64,000 bases of DNA. Source: Eutypa lata. Taxonomy: Eukaryota > Ascomycota > Sordariomycetes > Xylariales > Diatrypaceae. The notes beneath the pieces are model-generated. The model was given only the letters and a program-made list of their open reading frames with translations. It was not told where the DNA came from and did not search any database. How positions within the stretch are numbered: position 1 is the first letter of the stretch; the number at the start of each line of letters is the position of its first letter. A program made the translations under genes and the position numbers. The stretch covers positions 372,001 through 436,000 of the forward strand of contig JAKULF010000002.1 in assembly GCA_022661535.1 (NCBI GenBank). The letters are read 5' to 3'. Shown piece by piece: positions 10,292 to 22,226 of this stretch.

Positions 10292-11366
10292 TCAGATATA
10301 GCCGTCCTCATGGTCCCACACTTTCGGCCCCGGCATCGTATAGTTCTGGAAACGTTAGTCCAATTCATCAAATAGGAATATCATCAGGAGCACCTACAAA
10401 GATCTGGCTTGCTTTCATCTTGTTCTTATAGATTATGCCCCCGACCGCAAGGCCAGGATCACTCAAACTATACGCACCGGGGAATCCGACCAAGTATTCT
10501 TCACCCGGCGCCTCCTCCCCATCACCGCCGACTTCAAGCTGTAAGCACTCGGGGTAAAACTCCGTCCGCCGCTCTAGATTTATCACCTCGTACCGGAGGA
10601 GGTAGTTCCCCGGCTTCAGCGTCCCCGGGATCGTGACATTCACACCTCTGCGTATCAAGTGGCTGTGGCCCCAGGCGACGCGGGAACTGATAGGGTACAA
10701 CCCGCCGTCGCCGTCGTATCCTGAGCCCGGCCAGCCTGTAGCCACATAACCGGCCTCGAAGATCTTGAACCAGCGCTTCCCGGACCCGTCCCACTCGTCG
10801 CACGGGCCGTGACAGTCTGCCATGTACGCGAGGAGAGGTCCGTGTGCATGCGGCCACGGGTACTCGCTCCCTAGACACCCCATCGGGGGCTCGGCATCGC
10901 CATACCCGAGCACCGACGGCATTTCTGGGTACGGCACTGGCGGTAGACGCGGACATTCAGGCGGCTCCAACCAGGCTGTCACTGGTGCGCCTGCACGAAC
11001 TGGGATATGCAGTTTGGGCAATGTAGTAGCCAGGGGATTGCCTCGATTGCACGCTAAATATGGATGGCTTGGATCGGTTATGGGGTCTGGCCACCAGCGC
11101 CGTTGTGCGGATACTTGGCCTTCCTCAGGAAGCCAGGGATAGTGCCTGAAGATGTTAGAAGCTGTTATAATATAAATAAGGAGAAGTATTCTTGGGAGTT
11201 GGTAGTGGTGGGCAATGCAGCAGTTGAGAAATCCACTAGGGGTAGGTGAATCCGAATAAGCCTACCCAGCATAGTCTACACCATCGACGGTATAGTTATA
11301 AATCCCACCATGCCCACGAACACCAGCAACTGATGTCAAGATCAATAATAATGAATAGGGCTTCAT
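10292..11366 (-). CDS. AA9 lytic polysaccharide monooxygenase, atypical
   Basis: Three exons, complement(10292..10345, 10398..11145, 11266..11366), give 300 aa with canonical GT-AG introns. An 18-residue signal peptide precedes His19, which becomes the N-terminal His of the copper histidine brace (HGGIYNYTVDG). His135 in HAHGPLLAYMA is the second brace His and Tyr231 in EFYPECLQL the axial Tyr. The family cleaves cellulose or hemicellulose oxidatively outside the cell. About 35 residues rich in Pro and Gly are inserted between VTAWL and WPHAHGP. The usual second-sphere His and Gln (as in ALH...QFY) read Glu and Glu (NLE...TEFY). The short last exon ends NYTMPGPKVW, the expected AA9 C-terminus. 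No CBM1 is present. Family is sure; activity or substrate may differ. Confidence 0.92.
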
Positions 11367-13044
11367 TATGAATGAATCACAGAGAACAACCGAGAAGCAT
11401 GGTTGAAAACGGAATGTTCTACCGGTTCACACGCATTGTGGAAGGCATCCCCTAAGTTATATGCACAAGAGCTGCGAAGTGCGTGATCGTGTGATCGTAC
11501 GAAATTACATTATATCGCAGTTCCGGAGCATCGTTGCCGAGACCAAGGTAGAACGAGAAGCCTGGGCTTTTGTAGACTTCCCACGTTACATCAGTTCCTG
11601 CACATACTGTACGCGAGTGCGGGGAGATAGGGCGGTTGCCTCCTTGGCGTAGTATAGATACCACCTTTATTCTGAAGCTTGAAATCCCAGTCGCCCAATC
11701 ACGACGTCCCAATTCATTCATTTTATTGTATCCAATGACATATATCTCGTTTGGTCTCTCATATTACACATAATACAATTTCGTAATGCTATTCGGAACG
11801 CATTGTCTAGAACAAAACTGAAGCTCGGGGACGGCAAATTATGCTATAAAATCCTTCAGGGTTACAGGCTAAAAGCCTGAAGTGGGTTATCCCTAGGTAC
11901 ACACTGCCCTATAGCGTAAGCTGCTATATAGTATTTACCAGATATATATCCCGTCAGTATTCATTGGTATTCAGTCTAGACTAACCCGATACTTGTTCTA
12001 GACCAATTTCGTCTAATTCTGCACAGAAACAAGACCGGTTTAAAGCTGGTTAAGGAACCAAGCAAACACGGTGATTACCTACAAGGAATACGAACAATTT
12101 CGAGGTTATCATACGGAGTAGTTAATATATAGGAATGCCTAGGCATGAAGTCAGAAATGAAGAACCTTAAACTGTATGCCTAGACCTCACTAGGGTCGTG
12201 AAATTTCCTCGTATACGTTCCAATATTATAGGATAGAGCTATACAGTCTTGAACAGACATCAGTAGCGATAATAAAGAATGCATTGTTCCTTGTGACCTT
12301 ATACCACATCAAATACTCGGGCTGTTTCAAGATTATCTCGGTATAGGCCAGCCCGAGCTACCGAGTATGTGAAAGTCGTTATTTAGCATATATGCGTACA
12401 CTCTTGAGGCTAGGATTCCAACACCCTTTTATTGTACACAGAAGGAAAGGGCAAATTGAACATAAGTGACGCGTAGCGCCGCTATAATATATACAGTAAT
12501 CTGGCTCAAGTCTGCGCCCTCCAGTTAGTGTTATGATAGAAACCGTATGCTAAATATTATGGCAATGGGGGTTTATCATTCATATGCGTTTGAGTATTTA
12601 TATCTATCATGAAAGTCATATCCATATATCGTCACTGGGTTTGTGCGAATCCCTGTAGGGCTACAAGTACATAGACATTTCCAAATGTCATAAATAAGTA
12701 TGTAAATTTCGATATGAAAGCATCACTTTGGAAATGACTAATAGCCACCTCCTAACCTTCTCCCTTTCCCATGAAGCACCTAGCGTCATGAAGTTAACTA
12801 TATCGCTCTAGCAGATGGCCCAACCAGATTAGTGCCTCGCAAGAGACCAAACTCGGACGATAGTAGTAGTATATATGTGCAGTTTTGTCCCACTCATGTG
12901 TCCACTAAAGTTGGAGTATTTTCAGCTCACAAAGTCATAAGGTTATCATTTACAATGCCAACCTGAAAATCCAGTTGATCTAACCAGTTCATATAATTAG
13001 GTATATCTATAGCAACTACCTCATAGCTAGGTAACTAGACGATA
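11367..13044. other. Intergenic, 1.7 kb, no gene seen
   Basis: Lies between the AA9 start and the 3' end of the aminotransferase gene, both on the minus strand. It is AT-rich; the longest frames (about 60-90 codons, 11452-11721) lack motifs. No terminal inverted repeats or RNA genes found by eye. Confidence 0.5.
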
Positions 13045-14893
13045 TCACAGCTTCAGACTCTCCCCGTAGCCCCTAACAAACTCCCCCACAGCCCCAACGA
13101 AGCGGTCCAGAGCCTCCTGGGGCATATCAAGGATAAGCGCGATATTACCCCTTCTTTGGACCCAGAACCCGCGCTCCAGCATATAGAGCCAAAACAGCGT
13201 CTTCACATCCTCATCTTCGGGGCCAGCCTCCTCCTTACACTTAATCTTCGTCTGCATCTGCATCTGCATCTGCATCTCCTCCCCGCTCTCGCCACCCGCT
13301 TCTCTACTCCGACCCCACGTCTCCGCCACATGCAAGTGTGCCAAGCTCCCCAGCCCACTGAACGCAACCTTCGTGCCCCGCGTGGCGGCATTCAGCCTCG
13401 CACGGAACGCATCGCCGCGCGTCGAGTGCTCGACCGCCTTCGCGGGCGTGTAGACGTCGGCGAGGGCCGCGCGCCCCGCGTGCAGCATCAGCGTGTTGTT
13501 CTGGAACGTGCCGGAGTGCGCCAGGGCGCCCGGCTGCGAGGGGTCGTAGACCCCCATGACGGCGCGGGAGCCGCCGAAGGCGCCGAAGGGCAGGCCCCCC
13601 CCTAGCCACTTTCCGAGGGTCGTGAGCGTCGGGCGGAGAGGCGTCGCCGGGGGGAAGGTGGATTGGAGTCCCCCTGGGGCGAGCCGCGAGGTTTGCACCT
13701 CGTCGAGGATGAAGACTGAGTGGGCCTGGTGTTTTGTGTGTGTGAGATACGTGAGGTGGGAGGTGAGGTAACGGACGGGAATGGGATTTATGTATGTGGA
13801 GTGGGGAGAAAAGAAAAAGGGGGAAGACAGGGGGCCGGCTAGCTAGGTAGCTAGCAAGCAAAATATGGGTAGGCTTTTATCACCGTGATGTCTCCAGTTA
13901 GTGAACAACGTAGCACGCACGTACCTTCTCACACTCCTCCTGGATCGTAAGCAAGAACTCCGGCGTCGCCGGTATGTAACCAGCAGAACCCTGCATGCCC
14001 TCAACAAGAACAGCCGCAATCGACTCTCCCCTCTCCTCGAAGGTCCGCTTCACCGCCTCCGAGTCATTATACCTCAGCACGATGAACGTATCCGGATCTA
14101 CGTTGTTCTCCGCGACGCCGTAGTGCACATCCCCACCATCACCATCGCCACGATCCAAAGCCTGCCCAAAGTGAAGCACACCCCCGTGATACCCCCCGCT
14201 GAACCCAACCACCATCCGCCGCCCCGTGAACCGCCGCGCCCCCGCCAACGCGTGCAGGTTCGCCTCGGTCCCCGAGTTCGTGAAGCGGACGCGGTCGAGC
14301 GCGAAGCGCCCGCACAGCAGAGATGCGTAGCGCGCCTCGGCGGCGCTGACGGCGCCGAGGGAGAGGCCCACGTTGCGGGCTGTCTCCTCGATGGTGCGGA
14401 GGAGGAGGGGCTGCGAGTGCCCGAAGAGGCCGGCTGTCATTTCGCCAACTAGGTCTATATACCTGTTGTTTATTGTTATTTTCTTGTTATAGTTTTGTTA
14501 TCTGTGACTAGCATAGTTTCTGCTACGGCGATAGATACGTCTTGGAACAATGGTGGTGTGCATATGGGAGAAACAAGAAGTTGTGAAATACATAAAAGGA
14601 GATATATTCTGGAAGGAGGGAAGGGCCAAAAAGAAAGAAAGAAAGGGATAAGATAGGATAGGATGTATACGAGTAGGGACCTACTCGTGGTCATCTTCGT
14701 CGAATAGCCTGTGGCCTTCACCCCGCTTCATCACGATCGGGAATGGTCTCTCGTGCAGCAGCGTTCGCGTGTTCCCGCCGGGCAGGCTCTCAAGGGCCTC
14801 GAGGTAGAGTTCCTTGGAACGTTTGTTGCGCTCCTCGTAGCGCTGTACCGCCGCGTCAAGTGCGACTCGGATAGTTTCATCTTCCATCGCCAT
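13045..14893 (-). CDS. Class-III PLP aminotransferase (glutamate-1-semialdehyde aminomutase-like)
   Basis: Three exons, complement(13045..13725, 13925..14462, 14685..14893), give 475 aa. The fold-type I PLP motifs are in order: GNTRTLLHERPFP near 45, NSGTEAN for the phosphate, FILDEVQ with Asp257 that pairs with the pyridine nitrogen, and TTLGKWLGGG with the Schiff-base Lys288. This layout matches GSA-aminomutase-like and omega-amino transferases. Fungi make 5-aminolevulinate by another route, so a haem role is unlikely; the amino donor and acceptor are unknown. Residues around 370-390 include a low-complexity Met-Gln run encoded by a CAGATG hexamer repeat, inserted where homologues usually have a short loop. 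No partner gene nearby suggests the pathway. Confidence 0.9.
13255..13280 (-). repeat. Hexanucleotide microsatellite in aminotransferase exon 3
   Basis: About four copies of CTGCAT on the plus strand (CAGATG- or ATGCAG-type on the coding strand) encode a Met-Gln run. Copy number changes would add or remove two residues without a frameshift. Confidence 0.8.
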
Positions 14894-15503
14894 AGTGATG
14901 ATAATGCTGGTGGCGTGGGAATAGAAGTAGAATGCAGATACGGGTGGATTAGAAAAAGTACTACACAAATGTCGAGAGAGGCTGCTGTCAATTCTATAAT
15001 ATTGCCTGTATTTATATTTGATATCCTATATTCAATAGGTCGCTATACTTGGCGGCATTCGCGAATAGTTGCCTATCTTTGCGAGACGTGGGAATCGCGC
15101 CTTTGGAGTGCCGAAGTCGGGCAGGTATTATACTATATCTCGGGCCGAGCCGAACATCTCTACCCCGGATGAAGCTTGTGGGCCTTTCGTCCCGAAGCCG
15201 GCGTTCTTACCGAATTGAAAACGCGATATGATTTGGCATGCATTACGTTGCAGTAGTATTTGACTTAGTTTTATTACATCAATTGCAAGACGCAAAGGCG
15301 TATAGCTGCGATACATCATATCACCGGGCATCTAATGCAACGAATTCGGCAAGGAAATTCATAGGCTCTCGCGTTTACTTTACGTCAATGACCTACAGAA
15401 ATTCCATTGTGCATCGAGACAATTGCGACGAACAGGAATGATAGTAGGAGACGCTTGCAAAGGAATTCTGAGATGTAGACGGCCAAGCTCTGACATACTT
15501 AAT
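14894..15503. other. Intergenic region upstream of the aminotransferase gene
   Basis: Holds a TATA box at 15009-15016 and the 3' flank of the NAD+ synthetase gene. No further gene is supported. Confidence 0.5.
15009..15016 (-). promoter_or_regulatory. TATA box of the aminotransferase gene
   Basis: TATAAATA on the minus strand, about 116 bp upstream of the ATG at 14893. Confidence 0.45.
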
Positions 15504-18500
15504 CTAATCCACTTCTGCCTCAACCGCGCCCATCTTCTCCAACTCACGGTCGATACACTTGAAAGCGAGGCTCTGATAAAAGGGTGGGTATAGGAATGGT
15601 CGAAGCTGTGTAGAAGTTAGTCTCAAAGCGAAGATAAGTCGGTGCAGACTCTATCGTCAACGGGGTGATATAGTCAAACGCGATAGGCTTAAAGACTCAC
15701 ATCTAGCACAGAGTTAGTAAAGTGTATTTCACAAGAGTAGGTAGTAGGTAATACTCACCAAAGCGGTTGTCATCAGGGGAGTAGTCATTGCTATGAGATT
15801 CGTAATTAGCTAAACAGATCCTCTAAGACCTATCCAATGAACTATAGTGAATGTACGCAGCCACGGATCGCTGAGAAGCTATAGGATCTTACCAGTGCAG
15901 CGCAGGTGTCAGAGTAGTGAGCCTATAGCAATTAGGTCAGCAGGATCCTCAATAGACAACTAATCATATAGACGCCTAGGCATCGATTAAAGAGCAAAGG
16001 GTTTTCAGTCACGCCTCAAGATGACATAGCTTGATGCAGGATAGTAAAACATAGAGGGAGCTTACTTATGGCGGTTGATAGCGTAATAATGGAAGAAACG
16101 CTGCGGCAGTTAGAGACCGAAACCGGCGACTTGGAGACTTTCCTTCCATACCTTGACTTTGTCTGCCACTTGTTTGGGGGTATACACTGGAGTAGCATCG
16201 TCCTTCGCCCTAGGACGGTTCGGGCCCCATTCATGAGCAAGTCTCTGGAACATGCCGTACGGGCCGAGTTTGTCGAACTTTCGTAAACTAGGAACACAAA
16301 ATTAGATAATTCAACCCATAGTAAACCTACTAGCAACAGGGGTTAGTTATATTGATAACGTACCGGCCAAAGACGGTGAGCTCATCGTAGGTCATTCCCA
16401 TATCGACTTCATCGGATTGGACACTAAAGAATAATAAATTAGCGATTCTCTACCGAAAGAAGGGTTGATAACAACGTAGAGTCTTCTCGGTGGAGAACAA
16501 TCGGAATTGACAATAGTGATTCTAGCTTACTAGGTTTCTGTGATCGGCTCCAGCTATTTAAGAATTAGCAATTACTCATTATCATCTTGGACAACACTTA
16601 CCTCCGCGGTCGGTACAGCCGTCAAGAAGTCATGTAGACAGGGGAGCTTGAAGTTCACTTCGGCCCATGCAATGAACCTTTTCAAATCACTCTTGTCGAT
16701 AGATCCGATGGGGTTGCTAGTTCATGTTAAATTGGTGTATGCAAACCAAAAATGGCAATATCATTGAGGAATTACTCACATATCTGCAGACGAGCAGTCA
16801 TACTAGGCGTATGGGTTAGTCACAAATTTTGAACATGACGTGTCTCTACTTTACCTTTGTAAGATATCCACGCAGAGATTCGCTAATATTGGTTAGCTCT
16901 GTCCAAGTTGCACGGTGGGCAATACGCTTACCCAACATTAGCACTTCCTAGCACAAGGAGTGAGCCGCCCCCTGGTCTGCCGCGGGTGGTTGGGAGAATT
17001 TGGGCGAATTCGTATGCAGTCACCATACGGGAACGCTAGTCATAGAAAGTCAGCAGGCTGTTGACCTAAAAAAACGACTGGGGCCTTTAATGTACCGCTT
17101 GAATATTCTGCAGGGTGAGGTTTTCGGCGAGTGTACCCCCTTCCACTTTAAACTTAGGCTCAAAGTTCAGAGTGCTGACGATGAGGTTTCGCTGAGCTTC
17201 GTAGACTTGGTCAATATCGAGATTGCAATGGTACGCGCCGATTGCTTCTGCCAGATCATGGGCTCTCTGTCTTGTCTCCTTTGAGCTTTGTTTGGACATG
17301 CCCTGCACATGTCAGCTATGTAAATCCTCAAATTATTCGATAGTGAGCAAACCCTACCATGTACACGGTGTGGAAGATCTGGTTGCAAAGTTCCTCTGCG
17401 GTTTCAGGCATCTTGTCTTCACTATACTTAGCTAACCGCTTCACATCGGCAATGACCTGCTCGTTTCCAGCCTTGCAAGCTTCAATAACCATTCGGCACA
17501 TTGAAAACACGATTACAGCAGTCTGTTCACAGAGAAGGGTCAGTTTTAACTCCAGAATGACTTCGATTTGATACTTCATACCGCACAAGAGTCGATGCCT
17601 GTACAATGAGTTAGCACTCGGCAGATCCTCGCATCTGGAACACTGCATTGGCGACTTACCGCCAGACAAGGGAACTAGGTAGCCAGCTACACCACATCTC
17701 CGAACATAATCCCAGAGGTAGGCACCGGTACACATGGCAATTTCTTCCTCAGGGGAATGGTAGCGGGGCTCTATTTCCAGCGAAGGGTAGACCTTCAAGT
17801 TAAGGTCGCTCTCCTCAGAACTGAGAGCATAAAGGGTCTCGATTCGCTTGTAGGCTGGTGCCTGAACAGCCTGCATCCCTCGTGCAGGTGCAAACCGATA
17901 GGCTCGAATCTCCTCCAGATCTATAGTTGCCGTTACAACTTCGACATCCGTAAGACTGAATTGGGAAGCTTGAGCTAAGAGTTTTCCGTTACAGATGATC
18001 ATCGCGCAACCTAAAGTTCGGGTTAATTATTTGAGAGTAGCCCATCGAGGAGAGTGTCTTTTACCATCATCTATGAAAAATGTTAGCGTTTATAGTTATA
18101 GCTTCGGTAACTAGACTTACAGTAGAGTCTATCGCCATCACAACCCTGCTGGTTAGCATAGATATAGACACCTCCATTCTTTCTCGTAGCTAGACAACAA
18201 TTAGTATGTCATAAAATGGAATAGTTTGTAAAGATGTACTTGACGTACCTTCCATAATTAGTTGCATGCGAAGATTCAATTTCCGAAGGGTGAAGTGAGA
18301 TCCGCTAGAGTTGGTGATAACCTCAACCCCGTTCAAGGACATGTGGTTGTGAGGAGGGTCCGGAAGGAAGAGTTCCTCGCATGTTTCACATCCTATCGTA
18401 GTATCAGGCTATACGAATCGAGTCAGTTCATATATATATAATCTAAAATTTCCATATTTAAGTTCTGTAGAATCAACTCACAGTGCTGATGACGGCATCA

Positions 18501-19189
18501 CCTATCGTGACTTTAATGGCCCCTTGTAGAACCTGGATCATGCGAGGCAGATAATATTCCTCACAATGGCGTGGTCTAAGCCACGGAACGAAGAAGCGTT
18601 GTTCACGGCTATAAATACGGAGTTAGCTGGGATTGAAGAACGTTGATGAGCCACTCAACCACTGGAAGAGAGTATACAGCTTACTAATTCCCATCACCAG
18701 CTAGGTATAGCTTAGGTCGAATCAAAAGTATCTTGCCATTATAGCAGATCTAGTGTGTATGATTAACAACGGTGTCCGCTTCATAAAAGACGTGTGGGAA
18801 TGACCTACCACGCGGCAGTTGAATCGGTTGTTGCGATGCAACACTGGCATCCCAATATCAAGGAGGATATCATAGCAGTCCTTATTCCTCAGGATAGTTT
18901 CCAGACATTGCCAAGAGTGGAGGTAGAGATCTTGCTCAAGTAGATGATCAAGACAACCGTAACCGCAAATTTCGAGCTCAGGACCGACTCGAAGACTAGC
19001 ACCAGCTTCCTTGGCTTTGACAATACTCTCGATAATTCCTAAAGATACAAATATTAGTGACTATATCTATCTATACAAACGCCATTACTTCTTGGTGCAA
19101 ACATATGAGGACTAACGTTTTGTATTGCCCTCGAAGTCGAGAGCCCATTGGTTCAAGTTGCACGTTGCAACGGTAATCAGATGCCCCAT
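15504..19189 (-). CDS. QNS1: Glutamine-dependent NAD+ synthetase, 23 exons with micro-exons
   Basis: The enzyme makes NAD+ from deamido-NAD+, ATP and glutamine. The N-terminal nitrilase-like glutaminase has [11 protein letters not shown] and ETCEELF with the catalytic Cys; the C-terminal ATP-pyrophosphatase has LVPLSGGIDSCA. Exons, 3' end of each first: 15504-15605, 15701-15702, 15759-15790, 15893-15922, 16066-16100, 16152-16287, 16364-16423, 16531-16553, 16602-16716, 16780-16802, 16855-16882, 16932-17035, 17096-17302, 17358-17522, 17582-17598, 17660-18010, 18065-18070, 18121-18189, 18249-18408, 18482-18608, 18685-18749, 18809-19038, 19117-19189. They sum to 2160 nt, 719 aa, close to yeast Qns1, with no stop and GT-AG at all 22 introns. 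Two exons are only 6 and 2 nt. The gene is divergent from VPS74. Confidence 0.93.
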
Positions 19190-20748
19190 TTTGACGTTGC
19201 GAAATAGAGGCACGGAGGAAAAGAGCGATTTGAATGTTGATGTTATAGTCAGTCAGTCAGTCACCCTAGTTTAGTCCGCAAACCGCAGGTTCGGGAAGTA
19301 ATACTCGGTAGGGCGCGGAGATCTGAAATGTACAAGTTGCATATGCACACTATACCTAGGTGGTTATGTATCTATTATGCTTCCATGACGTTGTCTTATT
19401 GCATATTAAGCAATGGTATAATACTTCTTACCTAAATATCTGGAATATGGCGCAAGGTTTGTGGCTTGCCTGGCCGAATTAGCTGCTAGAGATATGTAGC
19501 AAGGCAGAAAGCTAAGGCGATGCAATTAACTACACTACAGACTGCGTTCAAATGTTAGCAGCCGACTTCCGCTATACCCACCTTTTGTACTTCGTATAGC
19601 TGCTTCTTCGTCAAATCATGTTTGATACATTCACTTCGTACATGAACAGGCAGAAACATTAAATATACAACATGTTGTACCATAAGTGTAGGAAGTAAGT
19701 AAGTTCATCAATAGGTAGGGCAAGTCCAGCCGGATTTTTATTCTATTATTACCCCGTTTCCTCAAGGATACTATAATATCACTATCTCTTTTAGACCTAA
19801 TAACGGTAATTTATCTGGCCTATGCCTAGCACGGATCTCTCAAGGTAAAGCTTGGTTGGTTGAAGTGTTCCCAGTCGGGTCCCTGCTTAACGCCATCTGA
19901 CTGACTATCCACTACATACCTACTACATACATACATCGTACATGCAACGCAGTAAATACCTAGAGCTAGATAGTTGCTAACTTTACTTACGTGTGTACAT
20001 CTTAATGAACGTTTAAATGATTCCTGTGGTCTATTTGCCATAATCTGCTTGTTTGGGTGCTCCCTCTGTTACATTTACTATTATAATTATTAGTAGATCA
20101 AGCTACATGTAACTCCACTTTCAAAGTCCTACTGTATATCTGGCATACACTAGTTAAGTGGAAATAAAGGAGAGGGAATTCAGTCAGAGACCCAAATATT
20201 TCAATATTTTTGAACCTTGCAGTCGACCAACAAACTCAAGGAATTTACTCCTACAACCAAAGCAAAACTATCCTCTGAACTATGTTTTGCAATCGATGTT
20301 AACATTGTGCATGCATTGAGAAACCCTCGCTTTATACTTCTAATTGGCAGTAAGTTAGGATTACACGAGGTGCAAGGGTACATACATACACATCTACACC
20401 TAATAGTAATAGTTAGTGGTGGTAGACAGTACATGGGTTAATTAAAACCCCCCGGCATCTTCAATTCTTTTTCTTCAATGCAAAATCCGTTATCCAACAC
20501 CATCATCTTCTTATCCATCCTATCCTATCTCCCTTGTTGAATAATCCATTTATCTAATTACAACCAACATAACTTGACTTTCTCCCTGACTGCTACGTAT
20601 CCCCAAACCTTAATTTTCTCGCACTTCGCGGTACCCGACCGACATCATAAAAATACATAGTAGTCAGAAGGAAGAAAAAAAATTGGAGGCTGAATACAAC
20701 GTTACCGAATAAACACATTATTGTACTCGCCGGCATCATCAACCGACC
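19190..20748. other. Divergent promoter region, QNS1 / VPS74
   Basis: 1.56 kb between two divergent housekeeping genes. It includes a short GTCA repeat near 19245-19262 and TACATACC-type runs near 19915-19935. No gene or RNA is supported. Confidence 0.5.
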
Positions 20749-22226
20749 ATGTCGTCAGGGCTGACGAGACGTCGCGGAGCTGGAGGTGGAGGCGCTGCTA
20801 CGAATGATGGCGAAGGGAGTAACGGCGTCAGTCGTGCCAATTCTTCACAGAATGTTCGCGACACCGCCCCAGAAACGAGCTATGAGAACAGCGAGAATGG
20901 CCACAAGATCGCTTTCGACCCACGCGACATTAGCGAAAGCGCCGAGAGGAGCAAGCAGCCGAAGCTGACATTGATGGAAGAAGTTATACTCTTAGGTTTG
21001 AAGGATAAACAGGTACGATATAGCCCTAACCGCGTCATAGCTACTACCATCAGGACAACACAGCTCTAGCATTATGTGTAAGATTGAATTGCGTGCTAAC
21101 GAGGCATGGGATAAAAACAACAGGGCTACCTTTCATTTTGGAACGACAACATTAGCTACGCTCTACGAGGCTGCATCGTCCTCGAATTAGCATTCCGAGG
21201 TCGCATCAGCATGCAGAAAGACGCCTCGAGACGGCGGTTCCCCCTAGCCGATCGCGTAATCGAAGTGATCGACGACACCCTCACCGGCGAGGTATTACTA
21301 GACGAGGCATTGAAGATGATGAAGCAGAGCGAGAAGATGAGCGTCGCCTCCTGGATCGATCTGATGAGCGGTATGCCAACAACAAGACACATACATACAC
21401 ACGAACTCTACCATCCCTCACTACTTACCATACACATAACACGCATGATTCATTGCTACTAAGGGCCACGTGCCCTTCCCAGCGTCGCGTAACACAAATA
21501 ATAACATATGGCTGACTATTATCTTTTCTCTTCTATTTCCCCCCAAAACAGGCGAGACCTGGAACCTGATGAAGATCGGCTACCAGCTGAAGCAGGTGCG
21601 CGAGCGGCTGTGCAAGGGCCTGGTCGACAAGGGCATCCTCCGGACCGAGAAGCGCAACTTCCTGCTGTTCGACATGGCGACGCACCCCGTGGCGGACGGG
21701 GGCGCCAAGGAGGAGATCCGGCGGCGGGTGCGCAACGTGCTGACGCAGCGCACTGTCGTCCTGCAGGGATCGCAGTGGTTGCCCGAGAACCTCGAGTTCC
21801 GCTACGTCCGCACCGTGTCTATGGTCTGCGCCGCCTACGCCGCCAACGTCCTCGAGAACGCCCTCAGCACCCTCGGCCACGAGGCCCGCGAGCGCGCCTT
21901 CACCCAGACCGATGAGCTGCTCGCCGAGTACTCCCAGTGGCCCTTTGGCCGCAAGGTCAGCTCCACCGGCATCGGCGCCAACCTGCCGCAAGCCGTATCT
22001 GAAGTAAGGCAGACTACTATCCATTCATCCCCTCGTAACTCTCGTTTCTTTTCCTTAATCTCTGATTTCTACTGTACCTGTACCTCGTTGTATATGAAGT
22101 GTGAGTCGCCTGCTAAACTAGATATCTTCTTGATAGGAAATCAACGGTGGGAAGGACAAGGAACTCCAGCTCGAGGTCGTCGCCGCCTGTCTCAGCGTCT
22201 TCACCCGTCTCGACTCTCTTCTCTAA
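20749..22226 (+). CDS. VPS74: Vps74/GOLPH3 Golgi PI4P-binding protein
   Basis: Exons 20749..21012, 21124..21370, 21552..22003 and 22137..22226 give 350 aa. Vps74 binds PI4P on the Golgi and packages glycosyltransferases into COPI vesicles. The GPP34 domain starts at about residue 75 ([15 protein letters not shown]) and continues through [43 protein letters not shown] and [11 protein letters not shown] to FTRLDSLL at the end. The first 70 residues are a Gly/Ser/Asn-rich disordered tail with an RRR motif near the N-terminus, typical of fungal members. All three introns are canonical and phases agree. It is divergent from QNS1. No oddity seen. Confidence 0.95.

Noticed and set aside
4048..14893. 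A secondary-metabolite gene cluster (ADH, FAD monooxygenase, aminotransferase)
   Set aside because: No polyketide synthase, NRPS, terpene synthase, transporter or regulator among them, and the genes between encode secreted hydrolytic enzymes.
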